From NCBI GenBank assembly GCA_002728565.1, contig PBUX01000034.1, positions 1 to 10,590 on the forward strand: 10,590 bases of DNA, given 5' to 3'. This stretch comes from Methanobacteriota archaeon. GTDB lineage: Archaea; Thermoplasmatota; Poseidoniia; Poseidoniales; Thalassarchaeaceae. Of the stretch, positions 6,488-10,590 are shown in pieces. A program made the translations under genes and the position numbers. How positions within the stretch are numbered: the first letter of the stretch is position 1; each line of letters begins with the position of its first letter. The notes beneath the pieces are model-generated. The model did no database searches, had not been told where the DNA came from, and was given only the letters and a program-made list of their open reading frames with translations.

Positions 6488-6523
6488 GCGAACCTTCTCA
6501 TTAGAGTGAGCCTCCCGGGTGCC

Positions 6524-8389
6524 ATGGGATGGAGCAGCCTGAGCCAATACATTCGTTCTCTGGAAGACCAGGGTGACCTGCTTAGGGTCAGCCATCCAGT
6601 AGACCTCAAGTTCGAAGCCGGTTGCATTGCGGACCGCCTAGTAAAATCAGGGGGGCCAGCAGTTGTTTTCGACCAACCAAGATTGGATGATGGCACCATC
6701 AGTAGATTCCCTCTAGCCATGAACCTGTTTGGCACAAGAAAACGTACCAAAATGGCGTTAGGAGTCGAGGAAGTGAGTGAAATTGGTGAAATGATGGTTG
6801 GTTTGATGAAGCCAGATATTGGCGCTATTATCAAGGCGCCTTGGAAAGGTATCGGACTACTGAGGCAAGGAATTTCCATGGCTCCACGAAGAATCTCAAA
6901 GGGATACTGCCAGCAGGTCCGAATCCCTGAACCCGATGTCTCTAGACTTCCAATTCCCACAACATGGCCAAAAGACGGCGGGCCCTTCATGACACTTCCA
7001 CTAGTTGTAACAGCTGATCCAACCACGGGCACCCATAATATGGGGATGTACAGAAGTCAGGTATTCGGACCTAAAGCTTTGGGACTACACTGGCAGAAGC
7101 ACAAACATGGCGCAGATCATGCCGATGCATCCGATGGTAGGATGCCAGTTTCAATTTGCCTCGGAGGCCCTCCAGAGCTGATTTTTAGTGCGATTTCACC
7201 TCTTCCAGATAATCTTTCTGAGTACGAGTTCGCAGGATTAATTTCTGGAAAGAGACTCAAGATCACCAAGTGTTTGACTAATGATTTATGGGTTCCTGCT
7301 GATTGTGATTTCGTCATTGAGGGTTATACGAAATTAGGGGATACCCGAACAGAGGGACCATTTGGAGATCACTTCGGACATTATTCATTGGAGGAAGAGT
7401 ACCCAGTAATGCATGTTACAGCAATTACACATAGGAAGGACCCCATAGTTCCAATGACCATAGTAGGAATTCCACCTATGGAGGACGGATACCTCGGTGA
7501 GGCGATAGGCGATGCACTGTTACCAGTGCTTCGCTTCCAACATAGGGATGTTTCCGACCTATTCCTACCATTGGAGACCGGCTTCCATAATTTAGCAATT
7601 TTAGCCTCGAAACAAAGATACCCTAGACAGGCCAGAAAAACAGCTCTTGGTCTCCTGGGCGCCGGTCAGATGATGTTCCAGAAGGTCTTCATTGTTGTCG
7701 ATGAGGACCATCCAGTCAAGGATCTCAACTCTCTTCTCGATGCATTAGATTCGAAGGTAAACATCCCTGATGATTTGGTTGTTCTAGAGGGAATGGTCGC
7801 CGACAGCCTCGCTCATGCCTCTCCTTGGGAGAATATTCACAATAAACTCATCATTGACGCTACAACCGCCATTGCAGGCGATCCCATTGGCCCGGTAGAG
7901 GACAACATCGTCAGCAAATCACTGGCCGTTTCATCGACAGCAATCGATGGAGTTGTGCAGGCGAGAATGCTAAGGCCCTCGATGATGGTAATTACCACCA
8001 AGATCGAGGGGGGCCCAAGTCCCGAAGAGAGCATGGAGGTCCCCGATGAAAAACTAGCGCTTTTGCAGAGAGAAAGAATTTCCCACATTCGTGACTCCAT
8101 CTGGGCACTAGAGGCATCCCAAGGATTGAGATGGTTGCTAATCACTGACTCTGATGCAGATCTAGAGAGCAATGATTGGAAAAGGAGGCTATTATGGCAA
8201 CTATTCTGCAGATTCGATGTTGGAAGGGACCTGCACTTCGATCAGTCTCGAAAAAGAGTTGCATGGGATGCTACTGCTCCAATTCCGTCAAATGAAGGGC
8301 CCCTGCCTGTCCGTCGATGGCCCGCTGTAACTCTCCATGATCCGGAATTAGTAAGAAAAGTGGATAGTTGGCTCTCCCAGAGGTTATGA
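6524..8389 (+). CDS. UbiD-family prenylated-FMN-dependent decarboxylase (menaquinone-type)
   Basis: A 621-residue UbiD-family enzyme, which removes a carboxyl group from an aromatic or alpha,beta-unsaturated acid using prenylated FMN. GTHNMGMYRSQ (N172, R177) corresponds to the conserved N-x-G-x-Y-R block whose Asn binds the metal and whose Arg contacts the cofactor; HWQKHKHGA holds the metal-side histidine; DFVIEG (E266) fits the second metal ligand; RTEGPFGDHFGHYS (R275, E277) is the catalytic Arg-Glu block. ATG 6524 starts at MGWSSLSQYIRSLEDQGDL, the usual UbiD beginning; earlier in-frame ATG/alternative starts would run into the divergent reductase. The length resembles archaeal and MqnL-type decarboxylases of about 600 residues. 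Its product runs, two bases on, into an MqnP-like prenyltransferase, so I infer menaquinone (futalosine route) biosynthesis. UbiX would be needed elsewhere to make the cofactor. Confidence 0.88.
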   Translation: MGWSSLSQYIRSLEDQGDLLRVSHPVDLKFEAGCIADRLVKSGGPAVVFDQPRLDDGTISRFPLAMNLFGTRKRTKMALGVEEVSEIGEMMVGLMKPDIGAIIKAPWKGIGLLRQGISMAPRRISKGYCQQVRIPEPDVSRLPIPTTWPKDGGPFMTLPLVVTADPTTGTHNMGMYRSQVFGPKALGLHWQKHKHGADHADASDGRMPVSICLGGPPELIFSAISPLPDNLSEYEFAGLISGKRLKITKCLTNDLWVPADCDFVIEGYTKLGDTRTEGPFGDHFGHYSLEEEYPVMHVTAITHRKDPIVPMTIVGIPPMEDGYLGEAIGDALLPVLRFQHRDVSDLFLPLETGFHNLAILASKQRYPRQARKTALGLLGAGQMMFQKVFIVVDEDHPVKDLNSLLDALDSKVNIPDDLVVLEGMVADSLAHASPWENIHNKLIIDATTAIAGDPIGPVEDNIVSKSLAVSSTAIDGVVQARMLRPSMMVITTKIEGGPSPEESMEVPDEKLALLQRERISHIRDSIWALEASQGLRWLLITDSDADLESNDWKRRLLWQLFCRFDVGRDLHFDQSRKRVAWDATAPIPSNEGPLPVRRWPAVTLHDPELVRKVDSWLSQRL

Positions 8390-8390
8390 A

Positions 8391-9293
8391 ATGGGCTTCA
8401 GAGAAATCCTCGAGTTTGTCAAGATAGAGCACACGCTGTTCTCACTTCCATTCGTTCTGATAGGGTACATACTGGCCGAGAATCAGTACGGAGCAGAAAC
8501 ATCTGACATATTCTGGATTCTTTCTGCAGCGGTGGGGGCAAGGGGATTGGCCATGACGCTGAATAGGATCATCGACAAAGACATAGATGCAGCAAATCCC
8601 CGTACTGCAGAACGCCATCTTGTTACAGGCACGATGTCGATAATCACCGCTTGGCAACTTTCTTCCATCTTCTTGCTTATTCTTCTTTTTAGTGCATGGA
8701 AACTGAACATAGTCGCGCTCATGCTTTCTTGGATTCCAGTTTCTGCCTTTGCCATTTACCCCTATACAAAAAGATACACATGGCTTTGCCATTTCTGGCT
8801 TGGCTTGTGTCTGGCACTTGCACCAGCAGGGGCGTGGCTAGCGGTATCTGCAGACTCACTTGGTTGGGATGCAATTTTTGGGACTGATGGGAATCAACAA
8901 TGGTTTCCCGAGGTTTTCCTCATCTCGATGGGCGTAGCATTCTGGATCGCAGTTTTCGACATGAATTACGCTCGTATGGATTCGGAGAATGATAGAGAAA
9001 ATAACCTTTTTTCGATCCCATCTAGGTTCGGAGAAGAGGCAACTACGAGACTCTCAGTAATTCTAACACTCTTCTGGCTTTTATGCTTCACACTTACATT
9101 TGGGTTCGGCGACTCATCTCAAAGCATCTACATCTTATCAGTTGCAATAATGGCAACTCTGAGTATTTCAGTCATTCTTTCCAGAGAAAGGTTGGTTGAC
9201 TTCCAAAAATCTCTATTTCGTGTGTTCATGCTAACTGGCTGGGTCATTCTAGCAACCATCATAATGGTAGAGCCGCAAAGCATTACAACATAG
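8391..9293 (+). CDS. UbiA-family prenyltransferase, MqnP/UbiA-like
   Basis: A 300-residue membrane prenyltransferase with about eight or nine membrane helices. Both aspartate-rich Mg-diphosphate motifs are intact: NRIIDKDID (N58, D62, D66, NxxxDxxxD) followed by AANPRTAER with the usual Arg, and FDMNYARMDSENDRE (D190, Y193, D197, D201). The second has the Asp-x-x-Tyr-Ala-x-x-Asp form, and the following SIPSRFG closely resembles 4-hydroxybenzoate/MqnP-type UbiA enzymes, not the geranylgeranylglyceryl phosphate or MenA branch. It should attach a polyprenyl chain to an aromatic acid that UbiD then decarboxylates. It starts at ATG 8391, one base after the UbiD stop codon, with AGAGGTT upstream. 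Together with the decarboxylase this is the late futalosine/menaquinone pair; a ubiquinone-type role is much less likely in an archaeon. Confidence 0.9.
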   Translation: MGFREILEFVKIEHTLFSLPFVLIGYILAENQYGAETSDIFWILSAAVGARGLAMTLNRIIDKDIDAANPRTAERHLVTGTMSIITAWQLSSIFLLILLFSAWKLNIVALMLSWIPVSAFAIYPYTKRYTWLCHFWLGLCLALAPAGAWLAVSADSLGWDAIFGTDGNQQWFPEVFLISMGVAFWIAVFDMNYARMDSENDRENNLFSIPSRFGEEATTRLSVILTLFWLLCFTLTFGFGDSSQSIYILSVAIMATLSISVILSRERLVDFQKSLFRVFMLTGWVILATIIMVEPQSITT

Positions 9294-9296
9294 TAT

Positions 9297-9300
9297 GAGG
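9297..9300 (+). promoter_or_regulatory. Ribosome binding site of uvrB
   Basis: GAGG sits 7 bases before ATG 9308, within the 14-base gap after the prenyltransferase stop. It supports this ATG and translation of uvrB from the same transcript. Confidence 0.45.
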
Positions 9301-9307
9301 AATAGGT

Positions 9308-10590
9308 ATGTTCAGACTACACGCAGAGTACGACACGGCTGGAGATCAGCAGCATGCCATCAATACGTTGGTAGACCAATTGGAAGGAGGACAAGAACGC
9401 TGCATCCTCCTTGGAGTGACTGGTTCCGGGAAAACGTTCGCTATGGCTAAGGTCATAGAAAGGATGCAACTACCTACTCTAGTTCTGTCCCACAACAAGA
9501 CTCTGGCAAGACAGATTTGGCAAGAGATGTCATCACTCTTCCCCGAGAACTCAGTAGAGTATTTTGTCAGCTACTATGATTATTATCAACCAGAGGCATA
9601 CATACCCGGTCGTGACTTATACATCGATAAGGAACTTCAGATGAACGAGCGTATTGAGCAGGAGAGATTCTCTACAGTGGCTTCATTGGTCTCACGTCCC
9701 GATGTAATTACTGTTGGTACCGTTTCAACAATTTACGGCCTCAATCCGCCCGAGGTCTTTCAGCAGAATCACCTAAGGTTGTTTGTTGGCCAAGCTTCTG
9801 ACCCTCAGGAAGTTGTAAGGAATTTGGTAGGTTTGCATTATCGAAGAACAAACGGGGAGATCACTAGGGGAGGCGTTCGGCTTAGAGGGGAGGTAATGGA
9901 TGTCTGGATGCCTAGTCGGGATGACCCAATTAGGATAAGATTCGATTGGGATGGGATAGAGAGAATCCAAGTGTGCGAGGCTGTCTCGTGGGAGGTACTC
10001 GATGAATTTGAGGAGATTTGGATTCACCCTAAGGAATTCTATATGACCAGTGAGGAGAGGTTCAAACAAGCATTAGAGGACATCCAGTTTGAACTAGAAG
10101 GTAGAATTGATCTTTTTGAGTCAAAGGACCAGTCATTGGAGGCGCATAGACTAGAACAAAGGACAAGATTCGATCTAGAGATGCTGAATGAGGTTGGTTC
10201 GTGCAAAGGAGTAGAAAATTACTCGATGCATTTCGATGGACGCAGCCGTGGAGAAAGGTCATATTGCTTGTTGGATTTCTATTCCAACAATGCAGAACTA
10301 TTCCACGGTGGCTCTGATAGATTTCTAGTAATAATGGATGAGTCACATGTCACACTTCCCCAAGTGGGGGGAATGTATGGGGGGGACTACTCTAGAAAGA
10401 AGAATTTGATTGATTTTGGCTTCAGACTCCCATCTGCATACGACAACCGACCACTTAGAATCGATGAATTCCAAGAGCTTATTCCGCAGATGATCTACGT
10501 CAGCGCAACACCAGGCGAAAGAGAGTTACGGCACATCGCGGAAATTACCGGACAAGAGGTCCCGGACGGGCTAATGCATGTGGCCGGCGG
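9308..10590 (+). CDS. uvrB: Excinuclease ABC subunit B (UvrB), N-terminal 427 residues, cut by window edge
   Basis: UvrB is the ATP-driven damage-verifying helicase of bacterial-type nucleotide excision repair; it takes DNA from UvrA and recruits UvrC. The frame is open without interruption from ATG 9308 to the window end. Visible are Walker A GVTGSGKT (36-43), the Y-rich beta-hairpin SYYDYYQPEAYIP (88-100) that inserts between the DNA strands, the segment RLEQRTRFDLEML, the Walker B-type DESH (344-347) and the QMIYVSATPGERE helicase motif. All are typical; the protein should reach about 670 residues, so roughly 240, including the last helicase motifs and the UvrC/UvrA interaction tail, are outside. 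It has a few residues of extra loop before DESH (HGGSDRFLVIM). It is the third gene of the quinone run, a coupling with no obvious functional reason. Confidence 0.95.
   Translation, partial: MFRLHAEYDTAGDQQHAINTLVDQLEGGQERCILLGVTGSGKTFAMAKVIERMQLPTLVLSHNKTLARQIWQEMSSLFPENSVEYFVSYYDYYQPEAYIPGRDLYIDKELQMNERIEQERFSTVASLVSRPDVITVGTVSTIYGLNPPEVFQQNHLRLFVGQASDPQEVVRNLVGLHYRRTNGEITRGGVRLRGEVMDVWMPSRDDPIRIRFDWDGIERIQVCEAVSWEVLDEFEEIWIHPKEFYMTSEERFKQALEDIQFELEGRIDLFESKDQSLEAHRLEQRTRFDLEMLNEVGSCKGVENYSMHFDGRSRGERSYCLLDFYSNNAELFHGGSDRFLVIMDESHVTLPQVGGMYGGDYSRKKNLIDFGFRLPSAYDNRPLRIDEFQELIPQMIYVSATPGERELRHIAEITGQEVPDGLMHVAG

Noticed and set aside
6419..6595. N-terminal extension of the reductase back to ATG 6595, and of UbiD back to 6356
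   Set aside because: The extended frames overlap each other on opposite strands and add sequence unlike either family; family-typical starts are GTG 6418 and ATG 6524.
6415..7032. 205-residue minus-strand frame across the UbiD 5' end
   Set aside because: Antisense to well-conserved UbiD motifs and to the divergent promoter; no family resemblance.
8442..8887. Alternative frames over the prenyltransferase gene on both strands
   Set aside because: They overlap the intact Asp-rich motifs of the prenyltransferase and show no independent coding signal.
9773..10346. Two minus-strand frames opposite uvrB
   Set aside because: Antisense shadows of an intact, fully conserved UvrB frame.
1..10590. CRISPR array, insertion sequence, prophage or toxin-antitoxin system
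   Set aside because: No direct repeat array, transposase, integrase or att-like duplication was seen; genes are housekeeping-type with uniform composition.

Overview
The window looks like a piece of a euryarchaeal chromosome. An archaeal Holliday junction resolvase (Hjc), an MC1-type chromatin protein, a stand-alone Lrp/AsnC ligand-binding domain and a geranylgeranyl-reductase-family flavoprotein argue for Archaea. Bacterial-type UvrB and a cytochrome c maturation protein (CcmF) fit a respiring mesophilic euryarchaeon. Moderate base composition, short intergenic gaps, frequent AGA/AGG arginine codons and several non-ATG starts resemble marine Thermoplasmatota (Marine Group II/III), but this placement is an inference and no rRNA or marker gene here proves it.

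Layout. Bases 1-557 (minus) hold the N-terminal part of a membrane site-2 metalloprotease cut by the window edge. Bases 609-791 (plus) encode a small coiled-coil protein that meets, stop to stop, a minus-strand pair: a macro-domain protein (1408-2049) followed by an Hjc-like nuclease (792-1364). Divergent from the macro gene is a stand-alone RAM domain protein (about 2139-2378, plus), then MC1 (2483-2746, plus). From 2821 to 6418 (minus) lie a geranylgeranyl-reductase-like FAD enzyme and, 4 bases after it, CcmF. Divergent from these across a 105-base region with a perfect palindrome is a plus-strand run: a UbiD-family decarboxylase (6524-8389), a UbiA/MqnP-like prenyltransferase (8391-9293) and uvrB (9308 to the right edge). 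No gap without a gene exceeds about 110 bases.

How the genes fit together. The right half is a respiration block. The prenyltransferase and decarboxylase are the pair expected to prenylate and decarboxylate the (1,4 or 1,6-dihydroxy)-naphthoate precursor of menaquinone. The reductase could saturate isoprenoid chains of membrane lipids or of the quinone, and CcmF attaches heme to the cytochromes c that work with that quinone. The left half is DNA and chromatin work: Hjc, a macro domain, a putative amino-acid-sensing RAM protein and MC1. UvrB, a nucleotide excision repair helicase, is the third gene of the quinone operon.

No CRISPR array, tRNA, rRNA, insertion sequence or clear horizontally acquired island was seen. 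The most interesting points are the palindromic operator-like site between the two respiratory transcripts, the enlarged Hjc paired with a macro domain, and MC1 in this genomic setting.
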